Source: a virus
Length of the DNA: 64,000 bases
Virus record (IMG/VR): IMGVR_UViG_3300023442_000001
Coordinates: 1 to 64,000 of that record
Strand: one strand, 5' to 3'
How positions within the stretch are numbered: the first letter of the stretch is position 1; each line of letters opens with the position of its first letter. A program made the translations under genes and the position numbers. The notes under the pieces are model-generated. The model saw nothing but the letters and a program-made list of their open reading frames with translations. It was not told where the DNA came from and ran no database searches. Below, piece after piece: positions 26,906 to 35,813 of the stretch.

Positions 26906-29900
26906 GTGTTTACTGTTGATGATCTCCTAGCGATATTTCAATATCTAAAAGATAAATCTAATTTTTTAGAATTAGAAGACGTTTTTAAAATTTTATCTGA
27001 GTCTGAACGTGCAAAAGCTAAAGATTTGTTTACGAATGTATTGGATCAGATTGTTCATTCATCTGAAGATTATAAACGCTTAAGAAAATTTTTAATTGAT
27101 TGGTATTCGACACATAAAACCCTAACATCTCTCCAAAGCAATATTTCCGACGTATACGCCCTTCCAGAAGATGCCTTAGATGAATTATTATTAAGTTTAG
27201 GATATAATTTTATTAATAGGCCGTTATTTACAAAACAAAAATTTCTTTTAGAATTAATTACACTTTATAAGGGTAAAGGAACTGCGAATACCATTATAAA
27301 ATTATTAGAATTTCTGGGATTTACCGATGTTGATTTAGTTGAATATTGGTTGGCAGCTATTCCTGGTGGATATGGAGATTATGATCTTGTTTTTAAATCT
27401 GAAACTGTCAGTACGGATACGAGTACGGCAACGAAATGGCCAGATTTACAATATGAGGATGTAATTTCTGGTGATTCTCATTGGATGCTTTCAAAAGATG
27501 AAATGAAAAGTCTCATTGATAACAATGAGATTTCAATTCCGTTTAAAACTCCTTATTTTTCATACCGTCCCAATTATTCTCAAAAAATTTTAGAAGGTAC
27601 TTTAGCAATTCTGAATCGTTTAATTCATATTCAATATTATGAAGCTACATCAGCCCAATTAATTATTGATCCCACAACAAAAATTGGAAAATTTAAAATT
27701 GGAGAAACGATTACATCAAGCCAAAGCGGGATATCAACAACTATTTTGTCGTCATCATATACTCGTTTAGCTATTCCGGATTCCGATGCTCAATCAATGA
27801 ATCTTGGGGAGACTATTACGAATTCTGATGGAAGTTCGGCTACGATTATAAATATAATCAGAGCATCGGATTCGTTTGAAGATTATGTAACACGATATAG
27901 GATTATCAAATCATCCACAGGAATTTATTTATCATTATTAGAATTATTTATGGGAACGTTATATGCTTTTAAAAAATATGTTCAAGAAGAATTAAATTTA
28001 ACAATTAGAAATGGATTTTCTACTATAGTTCCGTATGGATTTACCGCTTCTGATGATATGCTCGGTCAACCAATTTTATTGACTGATGATTCTGATACAA
28101 ATTTAGGATATGGAACTGTTAGATATATCGATCATTCTGAAAATAAAATATATTTTGATGAATCTGAAGGGGCTAATTTTGTAGCAGCCACATACTTTCA
28201 AAGATTAGATTTAGATTATTCGCCATATGGAGTGAAAATTCCTATTTCTTCGAAAGAGAGAGATAAAAATCTTCCTATTGATATTTTTAATTTTTATCAT
28301 GGGGATATTGAAATCGCATCTTCTAAAGATTACGATAAAATTATCGAAGAATATGTTGTTTTGACTGATAGGCCAAGACCTAAATCAGATGGGACACGAG
28401 CTAATATTGTCAAAGCTGAAAATTATAAAAAATATATAGATTATTTTACATATAATCTAGACAGACACTTATTTTCAAATACTGATGGGTTTGATGAAAA
28501 AGATATACTATTAACTTTTAATCCTGAATTAAAAGCATATATAGATAATGTTTTTGTGACAGGGGATCCTTTAGATAGTCTTGTTAATTTATTTACAGAG
28601 CTTGTAAATTGGATTATGTCTAATGTTAGGTTTGATTTTCCTAACATTGGAGCTATTATGGTTGGGGGTGAATATGTTTTTAAAGATATTGAAAATATTT
28701 TAAATTTCTTTAAACCATTTCGATCAAGGTTTATCCAAGGAAAAGTTGATTTAGCATATCTTTTTGATAATCCACTTTTTGAATCTGTTATTGTAGAAGA
28801 TTTTGGAGGTATTTTAGAATATTTCGATATTCATGATTATTTGGTCATGGATAGTTTACCTAACTATTATCAACAAAATTATACAAATGGTATTCCAGAT
28901 TCAACAGAAGGATGGCTCACAGATCCTTATGAATTTTTAGATACGGGAAGTTATTTTGATATCGGTGTATGTGATGATAAAAATCGATTTGACATGTTTG
29001 AAAATTATGGAACTATTGAATATTTAGCTTGCCAGCGTCAAATTATTGAACAAAATAGATTAAAAGATTTTTTCACAAATTCAGATAATACATTATTACA
29101 GAATCATATTCCCACAGAATATGGTGGGGAATGGGTTCCGTTTATTGGCTCTTCTAATTTACATATTTATAATAATAAAGTAATTGATAAGACGGATAAC
29201 GATATTCCAGCAATATATTATAATAAATCATCTGTCGGTTATAATTTTAGAGTTATTGCAAGCATATATGGCTATGATGAAAATGGATATGGATATCTTA
29301 TTTTAAGAGGAAGAGATTTTTCAGGAGATCAAGAATATTATGGAGTGAAATTTAGATATTATTCAGGAACTTCCAAATCTATTCAAATATGGATTGTTCA
29401 AAAATTTTCTGGACAAACAGAAGAAATTATTTATTCACATCCTGATTATATTCCAATCTCGACATCCACATTTGAACTTAGGGCAGAATTAATAAATAGA
29501 AAATTTATAATTTATGTTGATGGAACAAAATATTTTGAATATGACATGATCCAAGATACTAATATTACGAATTATATTTATGGGGTTGGATATGCAGGTA
29601 TAGGATCTAGTTTAAATCCTGGCGCAAATTATATAAATCAGAGTGTCCAAATTAATACTGTTGAAATTGATGTTTTAGATAATCCTATATACGAAGAATC
29701 CGAATTTGATTCGAATGGTTTGTTAACGTATGCGTTACAAGCACACGGATGGCTTGATTTCGATTCAAATCAAATTTTAGATTGTCCTTGGATGAATGAT
29801 ATAGTCCGTATTTATTCTATTATTGATCCTCCAGAAATTACTTCAACTCCTATTAAATTTATCCAAGCTGGTAATACTTATACGTATGATGTTGAGGCGA

Positions 29901-30667
29901 CAGATCCACAGAATAAAGAGATTGTGTATAGTTTGGTAAATCCGCCTCAGGATATGTTTATTGATTCTACTTCTGGATTAATTACATGGGTCACATCGAC
30001 AAGTGACATCGGAAGATATAAAATTTCAATTTTGGCAGAGAGTGGGCCTTCCTCATTTACGTATCAAAATTATACGATGGGCGTATATGATCCAAATGGT
30101 CCTATTTTTTCAGATGAGTTTATATTCGACAACACAGAAAATGATATAACCAAACATGTTACCGAAACGGGGCATAGTTGGTATCTTATAGATCCACAAA
30201 ATGTTAATATGAATTCTGGTTTTATAACGACGAGTTTAAATTCGACAACTTTGTGGATTGACAAATTTAATTTAAATTCACAACTAAAATATGAAATTTC
30301 TTTTGATCTTTCTAATGAGAAATTATTTACTTGTATTATTGGATCGATCAATAAAGATACGACATGGTTGACAGCAAAGGTTCGAACTGATATATCTACA
30401 ATGGACGTGATTTTATGGCATGGAGGTATTCCATATATAACTAATAATGTCTCTATTGGAAATACTTTAGATAATGCAAATTTACAAAATCTAAAATTTA
30501 TTTTAGATAGGTCATCTGCTCCTCAAATTTTAGAAATTTATATTGATAATACTTTGATTACTACGCTTAATTATACGGATTCAAATATCACAAATTTTAC
30601 GGATGTAGGAATTAAATTAGAGTCTGTTAACACTCAATTACATAGATTTTCCGTGACACGATTATAA
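26906..30667 (+). CDS. Large tail-tip/baseplate protein with tail-protein-I-like N-terminus and Ig/LamG-like domains
   Basis: 1253 residues. Start GTG at 26906, one base after the preceding stop, with GAGGAG upstream. The N-terminal 150 residues resemble phage tail protein I type sequences (LLELITLYKGKGTANTIIKL, then EFLGF). The middle is unknown. Around residues 730-960 lies a LamG-like beta domain. Around residues 975-1040 is an Ig/He_PIG-like domain (GNTYTYDVEATDPQNK, LITWVTST), and a second concanavalin-like domain ends the protein. Such domains bind carbohydrate or protein surfaces. A baseplate protein that carries its own adhesion domains fits best. Confidence 0.65.
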   Translation: MFTVDDLLAIFQYLKDKSNFLELEDVFKILSESERAKAKDLFTNVLDQIVHSSEDYKRLRKFLIDWYSTHKTLTSLQSNISDVYALPEDALDELLLSLGYNFINRPLFTKQKFLLELITLYKGKGTANTIIKLLEFLGFTDVDLVEYWLAAIPGGYGDYDLVFKSETVSTDTSTATKWPDLQYEDVISGDSHWMLSKDEMKSLIDNNEISIPFKTPYFSYRPNYSQKILEGTLAILNRLIHIQYYEATSAQLIIDPTTKIGKFKIGETITSSQSGISTTILSSSYTRLAIPDSDAQSMNLGETITNSDGSSATIINIIRASDSFEDYVTRYRIIKSSTGIYLSLLELFMGTLYAFKKYVQEELNLTIRNGFSTIVPYGFTASDDMLGQPILLTDDSDTNLGYGTVRYIDHSENKIYFDESEGANFVAATYFQRLDLDYSPYGVKIPISSKERDKNLPIDIFNFYHGDIEIASSKDYDKIIEEYVVLTDRPRPKSDGTRANIVKAENYKKYIDYFTYNLDRHLFSNTDGFDEKDILLTFNPELKAYIDNVFVTGDPLDSLVNLFTELVNWIMSNVRFDFPNIGAIMVGGEYVFKDIENILNFFKPFRSRFIQGKVDLAYLFDNPLFESVIVEDFGGILEYFDIHDYLVMDSLPNYYQQNYTNGIPDSTEGWLTDPYEFLDTGSYFDIGVCDDKNRFDMFENYGTIEYLACQRQIIEQNRLKDFFTNSDNTLLQNHIPTEYGGEWVPFIGSSNLHIYNNKVIDKTDNDIPAIYYNKSSVGYNFRVIASIYGYDENGYGYLILRGRDFSGDQEYYGVKFRYYSGTSKSIQIWIVQKFSGQTEEIIYSHPDYIPISTSTFELRAELINRKFIIYVDGTKYFEYDMIQDTNITNYIYGVGYAGIGSSLNPGANYINQSVQINTVEIDVLDNPIYEESEFDSNGLLTYALQAHGWLDFDSNQILDCPWMNDIVRIYSIIDPPEITSTPIKFIQAGNTYTYDVEATDPQNKEIVYSLVNPPQDMFIDSTSGLITWVTSTSDIGRYKISILAESGPSSFTYQNYTMGVYDPNGPIFSDEFIFDNTENDITKHVTETGHSWYLIDPQNVNMNSGFITTSLNSTTLWIDKFNLNSQLKYEISFDLSNEKLFTCIIGSINKDTTWLTAKVRTDISTMDVILWHGGIPYITNNVSIGNTLDNANLQNLKFILDRSSAPQILEIYIDNTLITTLNYTDSNITNFTDVGIKLESVNTQLHRFSVTRL

Positions 30668-30689
30668 TTTTTTACCAGGGAGAAAAAAC

Positions 30690-31904
30690 ATGAACGGATA
30701 CTATTTGACGCTTTCTGAATTTATTAAAAATCATTTAGATGAAGATATAGATAATTTAATGATAATGGCACGGAGGCATTTTCCTCAAAGTGTAGTCGTA
30801 CAAGATATTAAAAAATTTAGAAAATATGTTAGTAAAGTCAAACAACGCATGGTGAATAGTTTTTCAGAAGAAAATAAATTATATACTCGTCAAAAGAAAT
30901 TATTTTTTGATATTTTAGAATCCTCAAAACAACCTATTAGTGTAATAGATCTATGTAATAATTTAAAATGTTCACCAGAAGTTTTATCAAATATTATTAA
31001 TGAATACCGACAGCATGGCCATGAGATTGCTGTTACCAATTTTATGGTTTCCTTAGAAAAGACAATCCATCATGATATTGATAAAAAATATGAAAAGCCT
31101 TTAGTTAACGATAAAGAAATTATTTTCGGAGTTGTTTCGGATTTACATTTTGGATCATCTGCTTGTCAAATTACAGCTTTAAATAAATTTGCTGAAATAT
31201 GTAAACATAGGGGAGTCGAGCATATTTTAGTGGCAGGGGATATTTTAGCTGGACATAATGTTTATCCAGGCCAACAAATGGATTTGTATGCTTTGGGGGC
31301 GGATGAACAAGAACAATCTTGTATTTTGAATCTACCAAAAGGTTTTCAATGGTATATGATCGGTGGGAATCATGACTATTCTTTTATAAAACAAACAGGT
31401 CATAATCCTATTCGATTTTTATCATATAATAGAGATGATATTCATTATTTAGGTTTTGATGAAGCTACAATTAAAATCCTTCCAAATGTTTCTGCTAAAC
31501 TTTGGCATCCATCAGGTGGAAATAGCTATGCATTAAGTTATCGTCTTCAGAAAGGAATCGAAAGAGTCACTATCGATGAACTTTATAAATTATCTAATTG
31601 TTCTAAAGATTGTGCGGATTTGAGATTTTTCTTTGCCGGGCATTTACATGTTCAAATGCAAGCATTATTTGGTGGAATTTGTGGAATGCAGTGTGGAACA
31701 TTCGAAGGATCTACAAATTATTTGAGGCGGAAGGGTCTGGTTCCGGCAATTGGAGGTTATATAATTGAGGCTACATTAAATGAAGACAATGGAGCACTTA
31801 AAGATTTCAACGCTAAATTTTATCTTTTCGAAGAAATTGAAAATGATTGGATGAATTATAAACATTCAATTGAAGAACCGAAATTTTCAAAGGTTTTATT
31901 CTAA
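30690..31904 (+). CDS. Metallophosphoesterase with N-terminal winged-helix-like domain
   Basis: 404 residues. The calcineurin-like phosphoesterase motifs appear in order: SDLHFG (DxH), VAGDIL (GDxx), GGNHDYS (GNHD) and AGHLHVQ (GHxH). These bind two metal ions in the family. The first 130 residues are helical and contain a possible winged helix (ISVIDLCNNLKCSPEVLSN). Substrate may be a nucleotide, a phosphoprotein or nucleic acid; the sequence does not decide. The ATG follows GGGAGAA. It lies between tail proteins and a holin-like gene. Confidence 0.85.
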   Translation: MNGYYLTLSEFIKNHLDEDIDNLMIMARRHFPQSVVVQDIKKFRKYVSKVKQRMVNSFSEENKLYTRQKKLFFDILESSKQPISVIDLCNNLKCSPEVLSNIINEYRQHGHEIAVTNFMVSLEKTIHHDIDKKYEKPLVNDKEIIFGVVSDLHFGSSACQITALNKFAEICKHRGVEHILVAGDILAGHNVYPGQQMDLYALGADEQEQSCILNLPKGFQWYMIGGNHDYSFIKQTGHNPIRFLSYNRDDIHYLGFDEATIKILPNVSAKLWHPSGGNSYALSYRLQKGIERVTIDELYKLSNCSKDCADLRFFFAGHLHVQMQALFGGICGMQCGTFEGSTNYLRRKGLVPAIGGYIIEATLNEDNGALKDFNAKFYLFEEIENDWMNYKHSIEEPKFSKVLF

Positions 31905-31937
31905 AAATCAAATTTTGTGAAAAGAGAGGAGAGAATT

Positions 31938-32432
31938 ATGGACTGGAAAACATTGACAAGAGGAATTAAAACTTCTGAATTTTGGTTGGTTATTGGGTTT
32001 TTGATTCTGTCAACATCTGGACAATTTTTTAATGTTCCAGATGTAGGAAACATTTCATCTCAATTAGATAAGATTTTAACTACATTAGCTCAAGCTATTG
32101 CGATTGCTATTTATATATGGGGTCGTATTAAATATAAAGTAACACATCTCGAAAAGACCGCAGAAAAAATTGAAAATGTAATAAAAAAAGAAAATTTACC
32201 TAATGATAACGAATCAGAATCAAAGAATAAAAAAGATATTAATCCTGAAGTTTTAAATCAAATTCTATTAGAAAAAGTTCTGAATTTGTTTGAAACAAAT
32301 CAACTATCTGATTCTTTGCAAAAATCTAAAAGTAAAAAAACAAAACGAAAGAAAACTGATGTCTTATCCGAAGAAGAAAAAAATTTGATTAATGATCTGA
32401 TGGAAGATCGAGACATTATAGATCTTTTATAA
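31938..32432 (+). CDS. Holin-like membrane protein
   Basis: 164 residues from the ATG at 31938, behind AGAGAGGA; an in-frame GTG at 31917 would precede the ribosome site. Two hydrophobic segments (FWLVIGFLILSTSGQFF and ILTTLAQAIAIAIYIWGRI) are separated by a short loop, followed by a long charged cytoplasmic tail (KSKSKKTKRKKTDVLS). The pattern WKTLTRGIKTSEFW...IWGRIK resembles small phage holins. The C-terminal tail is longer than usual. Next to a papain-like protease gene. Holin function is an inference. Confidence 0.6.
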   Translation: MDWKTLTRGIKTSEFWLVIGFLILSTSGQFFNVPDVGNISSQLDKILTTLAQAIAIAIYIWGRIKYKVTHLEKTAEKIENVIKKENLPNDNESESKNKKDINPEVLNQILLEKVLNLFETNQLSDSLQKSKSKKTKRKKTDVLSEEEKNLINDLMEDRDIIDLL

Positions 32433-32447
32433 TATGAGGAAATCGTT

Positions 32448-33524
32448 ATGAAAATACGATTAAAAACAAATTCTGTAATTAAAGGTCGTTTTTATAAAGA
32501 AGGAGATATCGTTGAAATAACAGACAAAGACACAATTAATCATATTAAATATCTAAAGCGTTCGGATAATATTGATTTTGAAATTGAAAAACCTTTAGGT
32601 TCTAAATCATATGATATCTTTGGTAAATCGTTAAATTATCGATTTGATGATAATGACGAAAGAGATTTTATCTTACGTAGTTATGTTCCGATAAGAGAAA
32701 ATCTTCCTAATATTGTTGATTATACTTCTGAAATGAGTCCTGTCAAAGACCAGAAAAATCTTGGATCGTGTACGGGCTTCGCAATAGCTGCTGTTAAAGA
32801 ATGGCAGGAGAGGAAGGAATATCTTAGAGAAATTAAAGAAGGAAGTTATTATAGACGAGAAAATGATCAATACGATTTAAGTGAACAATGGCTTTATTAT
32901 AAAGCTAAAGAAATTGATCCTTGGCCAAATGAAGAGGGCACAAGTTTACGATATGTATTAAAAATCTTGCAGAAGCAGGGTGTTCCTCCAGAAGAAGGAT
33001 GGGTTTATAATGATAGAGAGAAGGGGGAAGCCAAGCCGTGGGCGAAATTAATTGCGAGATGGAATTTTGGAGGAAAATATTATCGAATAACATCAATTCC
33101 TGAATTAAAATATGCCTTATATGATAAGGGCCCGGTCGTTATTGGAATCGTTTGTTTTGAAGAAATTTTTAATCCTGGTCCTTCCGGAATTGTTCCATAT
33201 CCTAGAAATCCTTGGATGTATTACGGTGGTCATGCTGTTGCTGTTGTGGGATACGATGATAGAAGAAAATTATTTAAATTTAAAAATTCATGGTCTCCTC
33301 GGTGGGGACAAAATGGATATGGATATCTTCCCTATAAGTACATACAAGATTTTATGATGGATGCATGGGTAATGGAAGATATTTCTGTTAAATTTGAATA
33401 TGTGAAAACTGGGATTAATCCTGTAGCTGAGCCAACACAGACAGTTTTGGTAGAGCAAGAAAATTCTAATGAAACCGGTGAGACAACTATTTGGAAAAAA
33501 ATAAAAGAAAAATTATACAGGTAA
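32448..33524 (+). CDS. Papain-like (C1 family) cysteine protease
   Basis: 358 residues. A small N-terminal beta domain of about 90 residues is followed by the C1 fold with all catalytic positions: VKDQKNLGSCTGFA (oxyanion Gln and nucleophile Cys), YYGGHAVAVVGYDD (His) and FKNSWSPRWGQNGYGY (Asn). No signal peptide or pro-peptide of the usual type is evident. C1 proteases cut proteins. In a phage late operon this may process virion proteins or attack host surface proteins. ATG with a TGAGGA site. The C-terminal 40 residues are a charged tail. Confidence 0.9.
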   Translation: MKIRLKTNSVIKGRFYKEGDIVEITDKDTINHIKYLKRSDNIDFEIEKPLGSKSYDIFGKSLNYRFDDNDERDFILRSYVPIRENLPNIVDYTSEMSPVKDQKNLGSCTGFAIAAVKEWQERKEYLREIKEGSYYRRENDQYDLSEQWLYYKAKEIDPWPNEEGTSLRYVLKILQKQGVPPEEGWVYNDREKGEAKPWAKLIARWNFGGKYYRITSIPELKYALYDKGPVVIGIVCFEEIFNPGPSGIVPYPRNPWMYYGGHAVAVVGYDDRRKLFKFKNSWSPRWGQNGYGYLPYKYIQDFMMDAWVMEDISVKFEYVKTGINPVAEPTQTVLVEQENSNETGETTIWKKIKEKLYR

Positions 33525-33530
33525 ATAAGA

Positions 33531-33890
33531 ATGGATGTACATAAAAAATATTCTTTATTTATTGGGCGTTATCAACCCTTACATAAAGGACATATTACTC
33601 TTATACGTTCTGTGTTAAATGAAGGAAAAAATGTAGCTGTTGGATTGAGAGATACACCAATTTCCGAAAGTGATCCTTATTCTATCGAAGAACGTATGCA
33701 GATGTTTTCAAAAGAATTTGAGAAAGAAATCAATTCCGGACAGATGATAATATTTCCTATCGTAGATATTGAAGCCGTATGTTATGGTAGGAAAGTAGGC
33801 TATGAAATTCGAGAAATTAGGTTATCAGAAGAAATAGAAAAGATTAGTGCCACAGCGATTCGGAAGGGAGAATTATTAAATGAAAGGTAA
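33531..33890 (+). CDS. HxGH nucleotidyltransferase (cytidylyl/adenylyltransferase family)
   Basis: 119 residues with FIGRYQPLHKGHITLI (HxGH motif of the nucleotidyltransferase fold) and a C-terminal ISATAIRKG (the ISxTxIR motif). GLRDTPISESDPYSIEER is also typical. The family moves NMP from NTP onto a phosphate-bearing substrate. It is related to NMN adenylyltransferase and to sugar- or choline-phosphate cytidylyltransferases. The stop overlaps the next gene by 11 bases, so the two are coupled; the pair nucleotidyltransferase plus APS-kinase-like is known from other phages and from capsule clusters. The exact substrate is open. Confidence 0.75.
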   Translation: MDVHKKYSLFIGRYQPLHKGHITLIRSVLNEGKNVAVGLRDTPISESDPYSIEERMQMFSKEFEKEINSGQMIIFPIVDIEAVCYGRKVGYEIREIRLSEEIEKISATAIRKGELLNER

Positions 33891-34596
33891 AACCATATTT
33901 TTATATGGTCTCCCTTGTTCAGGAAAGACTACTATTGCCAGAAGAATTTTTAATAAGTTTAAAAATTCTATTCGTATTGTTCATTTAGATGGCGATGATA
34001 TTCGTAAACGATTAAATAATGATCTAGGTTTTTCAGATGAAGATCGAAAGAGAAATATAGAAAGAATTGCAAATGTTTGCCAGCTATTAAATGAATATGG
34101 AATTAATGTTATATGTTCTTTTGTTGCCCCGACAAAAGAAATACGCCAAATTTTAAAAAATAAAATTGATAATATTTATTTGATATATGTAAACACTCCT
34201 CTTAAAATTTGTATTGAGAGAGATGTTAAAGGAATGTATGAAAAGGCTATAAAAGGTGAAATTAAAGAATTTACAGGAATTGATGGTGTATTTGAAGAAG
34301 ATGATAACGATCCTTATATTTTGGGAAATTTACCATCCATTGAAGACAGTATTAAAATGTTATTAAATATAGTTTCTTTTGACGTTCCTAAATCTAAATT
34401 TTCTGAAAAATTATTAAAAACATTCGGTTATCGAATTTTTTCTTCTATGGTCTTGGGGAGTTTAGCTTATTTTTTTACAGGAAATGTAAATGTATTAATT
34501 GGGGTATTAATCATAGATCTTATATTGAAATTTAGTGTATATCTGATTTATGAGTATATCTGGGAATATCTTAAATTTAAAATAAACACGAGGTGA
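33880..34596 (+). CDS. APS-kinase-like protein fused to DUF2061 membrane domain
   Basis: 238 residues. Residues 1-150 match adenylylsulfate kinase: Walker A GLPCSGKTT, then LDGDDIRKRL, GFSDEDRKRN, NVICSFVAPTKEIR and the substrate loop DVKGMYEKAIKGEIKEFTGI. From about residue 172 a DUF2061-type hydrophobic domain follows (GYRIFSSMVLGSLAYFFTGN, then a second hydrophobic segment). CysC phosphorylates APS to PAPS. In Campylobacter a CysC relative instead phosphorylates a CDP-linked phosphoramidate, so the substrate must be tested. The membrane fusion is unusual for a soluble kinase. Confidence 0.85.
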   Translation: MKGKTIFLYGLPCSGKTTIARRIFNKFKNSIRIVHLDGDDIRKRLNNDLGFSDEDRKRNIERIANVCQLLNEYGINVICSFVAPTKEIRQILKNKIDNIYLIYVNTPLKICIERDVKGMYEKAIKGEIKEFTGIDGVFEEDDNDPYILGNLPSIEDSIKMLLNIVSFDVPKSKFSEKLLKTFGYRIFSSMVLGSLAYFFTGNVNVLIGVLIIDLILKFSVYLIYEYIWEYLKFKINTR

Positions 34597-34599
34597 AAC

Positions 34600-35148
34600 A
34601 TGAAAAGAGTGGCTGTTGTCGGACACGCAAATATCGAAAAATGGTTTCATAATGTTCCTCCAAATAATGGAGAAGAATATAATATACAAATATACAATAT
34701 AATTTTTAAGGATCTTCTTTTATTTGGGAAACAATTAGTATCGGAAGATTTAAATGTAGAATTTGTATCTGGAATGGCTAGGGGGATTGATGAAATTTGG
34801 GCGGATGTAGCTATTAAATTAAATGTTCCGTTATCGTTAATAATTCCAGGTTCTATTAAATGGCATAGTTCGCGCCCTTATTCAAGGGGAATAAGGGCAC
34901 AGGCTATTAAATATGCAAAAATTTGTTCATATATGAAAATTAATAGAATTATGGAAGTCCCAAAACATTATAATCAAGGCCATTATAAATATGTAAATTT
35001 TGCTAGAAATCAAGCTCTGGTAGATTATTCTACTGATGTTTATTCATATTTAATGGGGCCTTCGGTTGGAACAGAAGATTGTATAAATAGAGCTATAAAG
35101 GCAAAAAAATATAGAAAAAATTTATATAAGAAGTTGATGGGGTTTTAA
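34600..35148 (+). CDS. SLOG-family (DprA/YspA-like) nucleotide-binding protein
   Basis: 182 residues, ATG behind GAGGTG. VAVVGHANIEKWFH and FVSGMARGIDEIWADVAIKL match the Rossmann-like SLOG core (a SGxARGxD loop), followed by SLIIPG. SLOG proteins bind nucleotide-derived ligands or nucleic acid; several serve in signalling or defence. Adjacent to a nucleotidyltransferase and a kinase, a nucleotide-linked role is plausible. Role not assignable further. Confidence 0.65.
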   Translation: MKRVAVVGHANIEKWFHNVPPNNGEEYNIQIYNIIFKDLLLFGKQLVSEDLNVEFVSGMARGIDEIWADVAIKLNVPLSLIIPGSIKWHSSRPYSRGIRAQAIKYAKICSYMKINRIMEVPKHYNQGHYKYVNFARNQALVDYSTDVYSYLMGPSVGTEDCINRAIKAKKYRKNLYKKLMGF

Positions 35149-35159
35149 AAAATAATTAA

Positions 35160-35567
35160 ATGAATATTAAAGAATATTTAATTGAATTAAAAGATATAAT
35201 TAATATTATGGAAGAAGTTGGTTTAGATATTGTTCCTTTTAGATTCTTAAAAGGATTCCTTCCTATTATTGCTAGAAATGTTTCTCCAGAAATTATTTTA
35301 GTATATTTCGCATTACGACAAAGCTATTATTTATATAATAAATATTTAGATAATTTATTATCAAGCTGTTTAGAATTTGATAATGATGAAAGAAAATATA
35401 ATTTATGTATTTTGGCTATGAAATATGAGGCTTTAATGGAGCGTATTAAAAAGTTACAAGAAGTTTATGATAAAAAGTCGAGTAATCTTCTTAAAAAGAA
35501 AATTGATATATTGACAAATAAAGCTGAAAAATATAAATTAGAATATAATGAATTATTGTTATCATAA
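35160..35567 (+). CDS. Helical hypothetical protein
   Basis: 135 residues. The ATG has a poor ribosome site (AAATAATTAA precedes it). Entirely helical by composition, with two hydrophobic patches (VGLDIVPFRFLKGFLPIIA, IILVYFALRQSYYLY) and a C-terminal charged coil. No family recognised. Confidence 0.55.
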   Translation: MNIKEYLIELKDIINIMEEVGLDIVPFRFLKGFLPIIARNVSPEIILVYFALRQSYYLYNKYLDNLLSSCLEFDNDERKYNLCILAMKYEALMERIKKLQEVYDKKSSNLLKKKIDILTNKAEKYKLEYNELLLS

Positions 35568-35588
35568 TAGAAAGGGGAATAATGAATT

Positions 35589-35768
35589 ATGATGAATATT
35601 GAATGTCCATTTTGTTCAGGTATGAAGTTTTATAAATCCAGAAATGAGTTTATTTTTTGTATTAATTGTGGCGCAGAGTTTTCAGTGGATGCTTATTTTA
35701 TGGATATGGATGAATGGGAAGAAGGGGGAAGAGAAGGGGGTGAGAACAAAGATTTGAGTGGTCTGTAG
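35589..35768 (+). CDS. Small zinc-ribbon protein
   Basis: 59 residues, ATG behind AAAGGGG. MMNIECPFCSG and IFCINCGAEF form two CxxC pairs about 20 residues apart, a classic zinc ribbon; the C-terminus is acidic and glycine-rich. Its last codons contain late promoter copy 3 (the motif encodes GGENKD), so the promoter lies inside this gene. Role unknown. A second ATG at 35592 is possible. Confidence 0.65.
   Translation: MMNIECPFCSGMKFYKSRNEFIFCINCGAEFSVDAYFMDMDEWEEGGREGGENKDLSGL
35736..35750 (+). promoter_or_regulatory. Candidate phage late promoter, copy 3
   Basis: GGGGGTGAGAACAAA followed by GATTTGAGTGG, placing TGA six bases after AACA. It is 63 bases before the ATG at 35814 and lies inside the end of the zinc-ribbon gene. 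Confidence 0.7.
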
Positions 35769-35813
35769 CCTAAATAAGCGACATTTATATAATGATTTCC
35801 GGGAGTATGTAAA

